Below, in pieces: positions 17,210 through 25,172 of a stretch of 64,000 nt of DNA (within the stretch, counting starts at the first letter, position 1; every line of letters begins with the position of its first letter). A program made the position numbers and the translations under genes. The DNA comes from an uncultured Acidobacteriaceae bacterium. GTDB lineage: Bacteria; Acidobacteriota; Terriglobia; Terriglobales; Acidobacteriaceae. A model generated the notes under the pieces. The model was not told the DNA's origin and ran no database searches. It saw only the letters and a list, made by a program, of their open reading frames with translations. Where the stretch lies: NCBI GenBank assembly GCA_937879855.1, contig CALFMO010000066.1, positions 62,001 through 126,000 of the forward strand, written 5' to 3'.

Positions 17210-18115
17210 TCAAGCCACCAGCAAGATCTTCCCGACACCACCCTTTTCAGCCTCTGCTTGAGCCTCGGCCGCTTCATTGAGTGGCAGTTTCTGGCTGATT
17301 GGGATTACCAGCTTGCCATCCCTCACCGCCTCGGCCATTGACTCGAGCGTTTTCCTATCAAATTTCGAGAATACGTGCGCCATTCTTACAGATGGGTACT
17401 TTGCGGCGTTCTGCGGTGCTTCGACAACCGATGCGTACACCCCTCCCGCCTTGACCTTGGCGATCAGTTTCTCGGCGGTTCTTCCGCCGACTGTATCGGC
17501 AATCGCATCGAGCGGCGAAAGACTTGCAATCGCGGTGTCGTCGTCAGTTGGGACCACCTGATCCGCGCCGACAGTCTTCGCCTCATCTATCTGCCTCTTC
17601 AAAACGCCGGCGATCACGGTCGCCCCGCGTTGCTTCGCCGTGAATACCGCCGAACGCCCGACATTTCCTACCGCTCCCACGACCATAACCGTCTGGCCCG
17701 CTTTGATTCGCGTAGCGGACATGAGCTGGTTGCCGGTAATTGTCACGAGGGGCAGTGCCGCCGCCTGGACCAAATCGAGCCCCATGGGAACTTTCGCCAG
17801 CATCGCGGCTTTCACCACACAAAGCTCGGCGTAAGTGTTGTCGGCCATGGCGAACACCTTGTCGCCGACGGAAAAACCTTCCACTCCAGGCCCACCCTTC
17901 AATATGGTTCCAGCAAGGTCGACTCCAATCAGGCCCGGAAAAGTGAGGGGATAGAAGTCCTTCGTTAACCCGGCACGCCGCTTGTAGTCGATCGGATTCA
18001 CGCTCGTGGCGGCGACGCGCACCAGTACCTCTCCCGGACCCGGGACCGGGTCAGGGTAATCCTCGAACTTCAATACTTCTGGACCGCCGTATTGATGGAC
18101 AACAACTGCTTTCAT
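17210..18115 (-). CDS. NADP-dependent quinone oxidoreductase (MDR, zinc-free)
   Basis: 301 residues beginning MKAVVVHQYGGPEVLKFEDY, the standard opening of the quinone-reductase MDR group. Catalytic-domain signature GVDLAGTILKGGPGVEGF and dinucleotide loop VVGAVGNVGRSAV. No zinc-binding cysteines. It probably reduces quinones or alpha,beta-unsaturated carbonyls with NADPH. It faces the divergent alpha/beta-hydrolase gene at 18395. The 18116-18394 spacer contains a small palindrome, GCCGAA/TTCGGC, near 18254 that could serve regulation (inference). Confidence 0.88.
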   Translation of the reverse strand: MKAVVVHQYGGPEVLKFEDYPDPVPGPGEVLVRVAATSVNPIDYKRRAGLTKDFYPLTFPGLIGVDLAGTILKGGPGVEGFSVGDKVFAMADNTYAELCVVKAAMLAKVPMGLDLVQAAALPLVTITGNQLMSATRIKAGQTVMVVGAVGNVGRSAVFTAKQRGATVIAGVLKRQIDEAKTVGADQVVPTDDDTAIASLSPLDAIADTVGGRTAEKLIAKVKAGGVYASVVEAPQNAAKYPSVRMAHVFSKFDRKTLESMAEAVRDGKLVIPISQKLPLNEAAEAQAEAEKGGVGKILLVA

Positions 18116-18394
18116 GATTTATCTCCTCGCACGATGCGCAAACAGTCACTAGTAAAACTTAGATGAACGAATCTGGAATTGGTCGCCGACTAGATGGAGC
18201 CCCGAAAGTCGGGGTGGGAATTGGGGGAGATGCCAAACAGGACTCGTCTTCGCCGAAGTTCGGCATTTGGCCCACTTCAGTACGTCCTGGATCTCACATA
18301 GGCAATCGGAAATGCATGCGAAAGAAAAGGAATCCAGAAATCACTCTCAGAACTCAATGACTCTGAGCAGAAGCACAACGGAAAGGAACATCGC

Positions 18395-19285
18395 ATGAAA
18401 TACCCCACTTCTTATCGCACCGCACAGATTGATGGGCTTTCAATTTTCTACCGGGAGGCTGGTCCGAGAGACGCGCCAACACTCCTGCTCCTGCACGGTC
18501 TGCCGTCGTCTTCGCGAATGTTCGAGCCGCTTTTCGCCCGCCTCTCCGATCGCTATCGCATGGTCGCTCCTGACTACCCTGGCTTCGGACACAGCGATTG
18601 GCCGGATCCCAAACAATTCGCTTACACATTCGATCACTACGCCGACATCATGAATCGGTTTACCGAAACGCTCGGGCTCTCGCGCTACACACTTTACATG
18701 CAGGATTATGGCGGGCCGGTGGGTTTCCGAATGGTCCTGGCGCACCCCGAGCGCGTAGAAGCTCTGATTGTTCAAGATGCAGTTGCCCATAACGAAGGCC
18801 TGGGGGCAAACTGGAAGACGCGCCGCGAGTTTTGGGCGCATCGCACTGCCAATGAGGACGCACTACGCACCAATCTCTTGTCGCTGGAGACCACGCGTTT
18901 ACGCCATGCCGGAAACGATCCTGACGTCGAACGCCATGACCCGGATCTGTGGACGGACGAATTCTATTTTCTGAATCAGCCGGGCCAGGCCGAGATTCAA
19001 AGCGATCTGTTCTACGACTATCGCACCAATGTCGACGCCTATCCGAAATGGCAAGCGTGGATGCGCCAGAACCAACCGCGCCTGCTGGTGATCTGGGGCA
19101 AATATGAGTCATCGTTTGACTCGTCGGAGCCGGAATCCTACCGGCGAGATGTGCCCAATGCCGAAGTCCACATTGTCGATGGTGGCCATTTCGCGCTGGA
19201 TACGGCTGCTGATGAAATCGCCGCGTTGGTGGAAGGTTTCGTCGGTTCTTCACGCGAGGGCTTCACGCAGCGCCGGGCGGGATAA
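18395..19285 (+). CDS. Alpha/beta-hydrolase, haloalkane dehalogenase/epoxide-hydrolase type
   Basis: 296 residues with AAGGA before ATG. Oxyanion motif HGLPSSS (34-40), strand VAPDYPGFGHSDWP, nucleophile elbow MQDYGG with Asp104 in place of Ser, and His in VDGGHFALD near the C-terminus. An Asp nucleophile followed by Tyr/Trp-Gly-Gly is the mark of dehalogenases and epoxide hydrolases, which form an ester intermediate that water then cleaves. Substrate unknown. It begins a run of six same-strand redox and detoxification genes to 22887. Confidence 0.85.
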   Translation: MKYPTSYRTAQIDGLSIFYREAGPRDAPTLLLLHGLPSSSRMFEPLFARLSDRYRMVAPDYPGFGHSDWPDPKQFAYTFDHYADIMNRFTETLGLSRYTLYMQDYGGPVGFRMVLAHPERVEALIVQDAVAHNEGLGANWKTRREFWAHRTANEDALRTNLLSLETTRLRHAGNDPDVERHDPDLWTDEFYFLNQPGQAEIQSDLFYDYRTNVDAYPKWQAWMRQNQPRLLVIWGKYESSFDSSEPESYRRDVPNAEVHIVDGGHFALDTAADEIAALVEGFVGSSREGFTQRRAG

Positions 19286-19350
19286 AGCCGCTTGAGAGCA
19301 GCCGGTGAGGCACATCTGTAGGCTCCAACCGATAAAACGAAGGGTTATTC

Positions 19351-20061
19351 ATGTCGGGCAAGAAAACGGCAATCATCACCGGAGCATCAGGCGGTATTGG
19401 CGCAGGTTTAGTCGCGGGCTTTCTGGAGGAAGGTTATAACGTCGTCGCGACATCTCGTCACACCAATCAGAAGTTGACAGCCTCCGGCAGCCTGGTTCGC
19501 ATCGATGGCGATATCGGCAAGCAGCAAACTACTGCCGATGCTGTCGAAGCAGCAATCAAAACCTTTGGAACCATCGATGTTTTGGTGAATAACGCCGGCA
19601 TCTTCCTAAACAAACCTTTCACCGACTTCACCATCGAGGACTTCGATGCTCTTGTCTCCACGAACCTGCTCGGATTCTTCTACATGACCCAGCGCACCGT
19701 GAAAGAGATGTTGAAACAAAAATCGGGATGCATTGTGAGCATCACCGCAGCGCTTGCCGATCGGCCGATCGCCGGCGAAAATGGTTCGGTTTCGATGATT
19801 ACGAAGGGTGGCTTGAATTCAGCAACGCAGAATCTCGCAATCGAGTATGCAAAAGATGGCATCCGCTTCAATGCCGTGGCTCCCGGCGAGGTGGATACGC
19901 CAATGCACCGAAATGAATCAAACAGCTCTTCTTTGCAGCCGGCTATCAAAAGGGCGACAGTAAAGGATATTGTCGATGCCGTTCTTTACCTGGTAAAAGC
20001 AGGTCATGTGAGCGGAGAGATACTCCATGTGGATGGTGCCGCTCCGGCTCGTCGTTGGTAG
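19351..20061 (+). CDS. SDR-family oxidoreductase lacking the catalytic Tyr
   Basis: 236 residues. The NAD(P) motif TGASGGIG and NNAG are present, with the active-site Ser region IVSITAAL. At the YxxxK position the sequence is SMITK, so Lys is kept but Tyr is replaced by Ser. The PG motif (AVAPGEVDTPMH) and the C-terminal GEILHVDGA are normal. From memory, SDRs with MITKGG occur as a family, so this is probably not a random mutation. Catalysis may use another residue or the protein may bind only. It follows the hydrolase gene by 65 bp. Confidence 0.85.
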   Translation: MSGKKTAIITGASGGIGAGLVAGFLEEGYNVVATSRHTNQKLTASGSLVRIDGDIGKQQTTADAVEAAIKTFGTIDVLVNNAGIFLNKPFTDFTIEDFDALVSTNLLGFFYMTQRTVKEMLKQKSGCIVSITAALADRPIAGENGSVSMITKGGLNSATQNLAIEYAKDGIRFNAVAPGEVDTPMHRNESNSSSLQPAIKRATVKDIVDAVLYLVKAGHVSGEILHVDGAAPARRW

Positions 20062-20107
20062 CGGGAAGACAATGCATTTATATTCTTGTCAAATTTGAAA
20101 GCTCAAG

Positions 20108-20563
20108 ATGCAGATGAACGATCGTCAAAAGAATAATCGGCAAGAGAACGTTGAACAAAAGAAGGAGCAGTCTTCTTCAGCGCGAGATCAAGTAATCCGC
20201 GCGGCACTGGATCAGCATTGGACGGCTTCCGATGCCAGAGATTTTGAAACCGAGCACCTCATCTATCAAGTGGACGCGGTGCTGGAATACCCGCAGTCAG
20301 GCGAGCGATTCCGCGGTCGTTGCAATATACAGAACCAGCGCGCTAGTCAGCCAAGCAAAAAGCGGTTTACTGTCCAACGAATCCTTGGTGGGGCGATCTG
20401 TGGGTCACCGAATTCATCCTGACTTTATGACGGCAAGCCGTCCTACACCGTGAGCATCATGGAGTTCCTGGGTGACAAGGTTGCGCACGAAACCCAGTAC
20501 TTTGCGGATCCATTCGCGGCTCCCGCATCGCGGGTTCAATGGCGCGAACCGATGGATACGTAA
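20108..20563 (+). pseudogene. NTF2-like/SnoaL-type protein with two compensating frameshifts
   Basis: The frame opens at 20108 (in-frame ATG also at 20114). It reads DQVIRAALDQHWTASDARDF, then AVLEYPQSGERFRGR, typical of the SnoaL/NTF2-like cone fold. Near 20393 a base seems to be missing, and the expected continuation DLWVTEFILT is in another frame. An extra T near 20425 returns it to the first frame, which then gives YDGKPSYTVSIMEFLGDKVA and ends at TAA 20561-20563. As written, translation stops at 20420-20422 after about 104 residues. Confidence 0.72.
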
Positions 20564-20658
20564 TCTCGAGGACTTCGATCGCCTGCAGAAAACCGCGCGG
20601 ACGATGAGCTAGCTCATATTTCACAAGAACAGATTCAATTTCAAAAAGGAGAACAACA

Positions 20659-21471
20659 ATGACAACTAAAGGAAAAGTCTTAGTACTGGTATCGAGCGGT
20701 CGCGGTTTGCCATTGAAGGATGGCAAGGTTTATACCGGCGCTGGCTACTACCTCAACGAGCTAACGGTTCCGATTCGCGCCCTGATGAAGGAGGGCTACG
20801 AAATCACTTTTGCCAACCCGAAAGGCAACACGCCGCAAGTGGATGTGCATTCAGAGGTCGCCGATTTCTTCGGTGGGGACGCGCCCAAGCTGCAGGACTA
20901 TATGATATTCCGCGACGGCCTGACTGGCCTCAGAGATCCAGCCCGCATCGCGGATGTCATCGCGTCCGGCCTGGATCAATATGACGCTGTTTTCGTCCCC
21001 GGCGGCCATGGCCCGATGATGGATCTTCTCGACGATCCCGACGCTGGCACAGTGCTGAGACACTTTCACAAAACATCCAAGCCGACCGCAGTGCTCTGCC
21101 ATGGCCCGATTTCACTTCTCTCGGCTCTTCCGAATTCGAAGGAGTTCGTCGCGGCGTTGAGCGCGGGCGATACCGCTGGAGCGCACGCAAAAGCTCAGGG
21201 TTGGATCTATTCCGGATATAAGATGACTATCTTTTCGACAGCGGAAGAGCAGCAGCGGGAGCCGCTTGAGATTGGTGGTAAGGTTCTTTTCTACCCGGAC
21301 TTCGCCTTGCGTACGGCGGGCGGTGACGTGAGCGTGGCCGCTCCATGGCAGAGCTACGTGCTTCAAGATCGCGAGCTGATCTCAGGTCAGAACCCGTTCT
21401 CTGATGAAGCGCTTCTGAAACTTCTTCTACCGGCACTCAGTGAGAAGAAGAAGGTGGTTTCAGCGGCATGA
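20659..21471 (+). CDS. DJ-1/PfpI-superfamily protein (Hsp31-like)
   Basis: 270 residues, ribosome site AAGGAG before ATG. Class I glutamine-amidotransferase-like fold with nucleophile elbow AVLCHGPI (Cys147, His148) and PGGHGPMMDL before it. The length, above 230, fits the Hsp31/class III group rather than the 170-residue PfpI type. Members show glyoxalase III/deglycase or chaperone activity on methylglyoxal-damaged proteins. That role fits the surrounding carbonyl and peroxide functions, but is inference. Confidence 0.85.
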   Translation: MTTKGKVLVLVSSGRGLPLKDGKVYTGAGYYLNELTVPIRALMKEGYEITFANPKGNTPQVDVHSEVADFFGGDAPKLQDYMIFRDGLTGLRDPARIADVIASGLDQYDAVFVPGGHGPMMDLLDDPDAGTVLRHFHKTSKPTAVLCHGPISLLSALPNSKEFVAALSAGDTAGAHAKAQGWIYSGYKMTIFSTAEEQQREPLEIGGKVLFYPDFALRTAGGDVSVAAPWQSYVLQDRELISGQNPFSDEALLKLLLPALSEKKKVVSAA

Positions 21472-21638
21472 GGGTCGGCGACGGCCGGGAAAACTCGGAA
21501 AAAACTGGGCGGCAGACGGGAGTTCTCCGATACCTTGGTCCAGTTGTTTTCTCCTTTCCTCGTCAGGCTTAATCGGCAGCAGGTTTGAACACGTAAGAAC
21601 CGGAATCAGCGGATGTCTATCGGAAATGGAGACGTCAA

Positions 21639-22085
21639 ATGAGCAGCGTACAAATTGACCAGAAGAGCTATGAGATGCCCCCGAAAGAAGGGATCAGCAT
21701 CGCGTATTTTCTCACCGTCGCCGACGTCGAGCGATCGGCTCGCTACTACGAAAAGGTCTTCGGCGCTCGCATTCTGACCATGGGTGACGGCAACGCGCCT
21801 CCGTACCTTCAGCTTGCGAATATCTGGATGATTCTGAACGTTGGAGGCGGGCCGACCCCGGATAAGCCGACGGTAACCCTCAGCGTCCCAGACCCAAATC
21901 ACATCAACAGCTTTATGAACTTCCGCGTTGCGGATATTCAAGCGTGCTACAAATTATGGAAAAGCCGAGGAGCCGATTTCATCACCGAACCGATCCCCAA
22001 GTACGGCGAGATTCGCTGCTACATCCGCGATCCTGACGGTTATATCATCGAAGTCGGACAGAGCACTACCCTCACCTACGGTTAA
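21639..22085 (+). CDS. VOC-family (glyoxalase/bleomycin-resistance fold) protein
   Basis: 148 residues. Two beta-alpha-beta-beta-beta modules: AYFLTVADVERSARYYEKVFGARIL and FRVADIQACYKLWKSRGADFI, ending IRDPDGYIIEVGQ with the metal-binding Glu. Metal-dependent lyase, isomerase and dioxygenase activities are all known in the fold, so the reaction cannot be assigned. It lies 167 bp after the DJ-1-like gene on the same strand, consistent with a detoxification cluster. Confidence 0.85.
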   Translation: MSSVQIDQKSYEMPPKEGISIAYFLTVADVERSARYYEKVFGARILTMGDGNAPPYLQLANIWMILNVGGGPTPDKPTVTLSVPDPNHINSFMNFRVADIQACYKLWKSRGADFITEPIPKYGEIRCYIRDPDGYIIEVGQSTTLTYG

Positions 22086-22281
22086 GGCTCGGTCCGGATG
22101 GGATGCGGATTCAAACGCGTACGGATATCCTCAATCGCGGGGCGCGCGTTCACCATGAAGCTGGAACTGCCCCGACAGGTACGCCCGATACCTGCCAGGG
22201 CAGTAGCACGGCATGAAACTGACAAAATAACGGAGCCGTCAAAATAACCGATGCGCGCGATTCCATCGCAGGAGCTCGAAC

Positions 22282-22887
22282 ATGCGTCCTGACATTGCCC
22301 CCGGAGGCATTTTCCCCGACTACGAACTGCCCGATCACACTGAAACGTTGCGCAAGCTGAGCGAACTGCAGGGCGATGATCCGCTAATCCTCACGCTTGC
22401 GCGGGGGCACTATTGCCCGAAGGAGCACCACCAGCATTTGGAACTCGCCGCCTTCTACCCGAAGATTGCCGTGTCGTACACTCAGATCGCTACGATCGCC
22501 ACCGACGATCACCATACTCTGCAGGAATTCCGGGCGTCAGTCGGAGCCCAGTGGACATTCCTTTCGGACACCGAGCGAAAAGTTCAGAAGGATCTCGACA
22601 TCCAGGAGTACACCGACCCCGAGCACAACCCGATGATCCCGCATACGCTCGTGCTCAAGCCGGGCCTCGTGATTTATAGCATCTACAATGGCTACTGGTT
22701 CTGGGGACGTCCGTCGGTCATCGATCTTTGGCACGACCTGCGCGCCGTGTCGAGCGAAATTCGCCCAGACTGGGATCTTAGTCGCCCAGGACTGCGCGAG
22801 GCCTGGAACGCGGGTGACTTATCGCCTTTCCACGGGTGGAACAAAAAGACCAGTCTGGAAGATGCCTCGATCGCACGAAAGAAATAG
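22282..22887 (+). CDS. Peroxiredoxin-like (AhpC/TSA, redoxin fold) protein
   Basis: 201 residues. Thioredoxin-fold opening PGGIFPDYELPDHTETLRKLSELQG. A single likely peroxidatic Cys45 in ARGHYCPKEHHQ sits where peroxiredoxins have TxxC, but the canonical PxxxTxxC is altered to LARGHYC. No resolving Cys is visible, so a 1-Cys mechanism is likely if it is a peroxidase. A C-terminal Trp-rich extension follows the fold. It is the last gene of the 18395-22887 run, before repeat S7. Confidence 0.78.
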   Translation: MRPDIAPGGIFPDYELPDHTETLRKLSELQGDDPLILTLARGHYCPKEHHQHLELAAFYPKIAVSYTQIATIATDDHHTLQEFRASVGAQWTFLSDTERKVQKDLDIQEYTDPEHNPMIPHTLVLKPGLVIYSIYNGYWFWGRPSVIDLWHDLRAVSSEIRPDWDLSRPGLREAWNAGDLSPFHGWNKKTSLEDASIARKK

Positions 22888-22995
22888 CGGTTCCGGGAGG
22901 TGATGAATTTTAGTGCGGGCTTGAACAAGTAACCGAGAACTGGATGAATCTCGGATCATCGGCCCTTCTCAAGCCGGGGACCAGCCTTGCGGCCC

Positions 22996-23034
22996 AGTGA
23001 CGGGCTAACCAGATGTTAACTCCCAATTGCCGAC
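22996..23034 (+). repeat. Dispersed palindromic site S7
   Basis: Left box AGTGACGGGCTAACC, centre GTTAAC, then TCCCAATTGCCGAC. Arms GGCTAA/TTGCC pair around the centre. It lies between convergent genes. Confidence 0.8.
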
Positions 23035-23109
23035 GATGCGCCCACTGACATCAGTTGGGGTTCGAGTGCTCCGCCAACAGCGCGAACACACCTATTCGTG
23101 TACGGGATT

Positions 23110-24819
23110 TTACTCGGCCGAGAGTTTCAGTTCATGAGCCAGCCGCCTGAATTCTGGCTGGTCTCGTATGCAATCGTAGGCGGGATGCACGGTTAGCGAT
23201 CCCAGGAACGGGTCTCGTTCAGCGAACGCTATATCCAACCACTTCAGAACTTCTGTTGTTTCACCTAAGCCGAGGTAAGTCCAGACAATGGGTAAGGCCG
23301 AGACATAGCCTTTCTCGCGGCCAGTCTGCAACTTCTCGACGACTTCGCGGGCTTCGGCCGCGTGTCCCAGCACTCCGGCAAGATACGCGAAATAGCCCTC
23401 GCCAAGCGGCATTCCGCCAGCAAGCTTTCTACCCATGCCGGCCACTTCCCAAGCTTCTTCTTTTGATCCCAATGCCGTCAAAGACAAGGCCAGATAGAAA
23501 AAGGTGTAAGGCGAGTCTGGGGTCAGCTCGATCGCGATGCGCCCGGCGTGCACCGCCTCATCATAGCGGCGCGCATAACAATTGGCCTGGACAACGCGAA
23601 AGTTGGTCATCAAGTCCAACGGGTCGAGTTCGACTGACTTGGCGGCGTGAGAAATGGCTTCATCGTGCCGTCCCACGAAGCTGCAAAAAATGGTGTAGGT
23701 CTGGTGCGGAAACGCGTTTCCCGGCTCCAGACTGAGCGCCCGCCGGTGCGCCTTTTCCGAGTCGCCCCATCGCCACTGCATCATTCGGAGCATCCCCAAT
23801 GTGCTGTGGAGAACTGCTGAATTCTCGTCGAGCGCCAGCCCCTTCGAGACCAAGGTTTCCGCCTCAGGCAGGGCAGTAGTGGGCGGCATCTCTCCGTAAA
23901 TTGCCCTCACGATGTAAGACATGGCCGCGCTGGAATAAGGTTCGGCCCAATTGGGCTCGAGCCGGATTGCTTCCTGCTGGTACTGGAATGCGCGCTGGAT
24001 GCTTTGCGGGCGCCGTTTCTTAAGAATGTAGGCGCCCTTCAAGTACAGCATGTAGGCGGTGGCATTGCTGGGGTGCGCTTTGGGGGGCTGGGAGGTCGGG
24101 CGGATGTGCATGGCTTCGGCTACTGCCGTACAAACTTCATCTTGGATCGTAAAGACGTCGCCTAAATTGCTATCGAAGCGTTGTGCCCACACGTTGAAGC
24201 CATCTCTTGTCCCGACGAGGCTGACGCTGATGCGGATGCGATCTCCGGTCCTCCAGACTGCCCCCTCCAGCACAGCTTCCACCCCCAGCTCGGTGCCGAT
24301 TTGCCTGGCATCCCAACGCTGGCCTTTGAAACGAAATACGACGCTGCCCGCCGTGACCCGCAGACCTTGGATGCGCGAAAAAGCACGAATCAATTCGTCC
24401 GTCAAACCATCACTGAAATATTCATCCTTGGCATCTCCGGTCTGGTTCACGAAGGGCATCACCGCAATGGCAGGGCGCTTGGGAATGGGAACGACAAAGC
24501 GGTAGCCCCGCTTGGGGATCGTCTCGATTACGCTGGGAGAATTGGCGGAGTCGCCGAGCGCGTCGCGCAATCGGCTGACTGCAGAATTCAGCGCAACCTC
24601 GAAATCGACGAACGTGTCCGACGACCAGAGCCGTCGGCGCAACTCTTCGCGAGTAACAATCTCGCCCGGTCGCTCCATGAGAGCCGCGAGCACCTGAAAC
24701 GACTGCTCGCGGAGGGTAACGGGCTTGCCGCTCTTCAGCAGGCGGCGACCCTCCAGATCGACTTCGAAGGCTCCGAAGCGCACGCTCGACGACATTGGAA
24801 CATTCTTACTTTCGGTCAT
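23110..24819 (-). CDS. Winged-helix regulator with TolB-like and TPR domains
   Basis: 569 residues. An N-terminal OmpR/PhoB-type winged helix (about 12-110; RFGAFEVDLEGRRLLKSG, REELRRRLW, VIETIPKRGYRF) is followed directly by a TolB/FlgO-like domain (AIAVMPFVNQTGDAKDEYFSDGLTDELI, about 115-245). TPR helices then run to the end. I see no membrane segment between the two parts, unlike CadC. Acidobacteria have many such proteins, thought to act as one-component regulators that assemble through the TPRs. Its target is unknown. It is divergent from the small gene and MFS operon at 24931, which could be under its control. Confidence 0.82.
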   Translation of the reverse strand: MTESKNVPMSSSVRFGAFEVDLEGRRLLKSGKPVTLREQSFQVLAALMERPGEIVTREELRRRLWSSDTFVDFEVALNSAVSRLRDALGDSANSPSVIETIPKRGYRFVVPIPKRPAIAVMPFVNQTGDAKDEYFSDGLTDELIRAFSRIQGLRVTAGSVVFRFKGQRWDARQIGTELGVEAVLEGAVWRTGDRIRISVSLVGTRDGFNVWAQRFDSNLGDVFTIQDEVCTAVAEAMHIRPTSQPPKAHPSNATAYMLYLKGAYILKKRRPQSIQRAFQYQQEAIRLEPNWAEPYSSAAMSYIVRAIYGEMPPTTALPEAETLVSKGLALDENSAVLHSTLGMLRMMQWRWGDSEKAHRRALSLEPGNAFPHQTYTIFCSFVGRHDEAISHAAKSVELDPLDLMTNFRVVQANCYARRYDEAVHAGRIAIELTPDSPYTFFYLALSLTALGSKEEAWEVAGMGRKLAGGMPLGEGYFAYLAGVLGHAAEAREVVEKLQTGREKGYVSALPIVWTYLGLGETTEVLKWLDIAFAERDPFLGSLTVHPAYDCIRDQPEFRRLAHELKLSAE

Positions 24820-24930
24820 TTGGCTGTCAACATTTTGGTCAGGTGCAGACCATTGTCCTGTCGTCAGTCACGGTTAATCTAGCTATCGTCCGACGGAAAA
24901 TGTACGAAATCGACAAACACGGGGCAGTAA

Positions 24931-25107
24931 ATGAAACGAGCACTGTTGATGGGGATATTCATGGTTAGCCTGGCGTTTGGAACGGGCAGCGCATATGCCT
25001 TTCCGAACGGCCCCTGCATGCCCGCAAGCCACAGGGCCGAAAGCGGCATTTCGCCGGTGCAGTTGTTGCTGCTTCTGCTGCCTGCGCTGGCGAGAACGAT
25101 TGTTTAG
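24931..25107 (+). CDS. Small secreted or membrane peptide, 58 residues
   Basis: ATG 24931 to TAG 25105-25107. The N-terminus is a signal-like hydrophobic stretch (ALLMGIFMVSLAFGTGSAYA) followed by FPNGPCMPASH and a second hydrophobic segment (VQLLLLLLPALA). There is no convincing Shine-Dalgarno (only GGGGCAG). It lies between the regulator and the MFS gene, with a strong hairpin just after it. It could be a real small membrane protein or a leader peptide. I do not recognise a family. Confidence 0.45.
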   Translation: MKRALLMGIFMVSLAFGTGSAYAFPNGPCMPASHRAESGISPVQLLLLLLPALARTIV

Positions 25108-25120
25108 GGACGTAAGAAGG

Positions 25121-25148
25121 CTGGGGCTACTCTACAGAGTAGCCCCAG
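25121..25148 (+). promoter_or_regulatory. Strong hairpin in the leader of the MFS operon
   Basis: CTGGGGCTACT pairs perfectly with AGTAGCCCCAG around a CTACAG loop. No U-tract follows, so it is not a classic terminator. It may be a processing or attenuation element between the small ORF and the transporter gene. Confidence 0.6.
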
Positions 25149-25172
25149 TACCAAGCATCCAGGAGAGCTTAG

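Noticed and set aside
23110..24819. Adenylate cyclase or CadC membrane regulator
   Set aside because: No cyclase domain and no membrane span between the winged helix and the TolB/TPR part.
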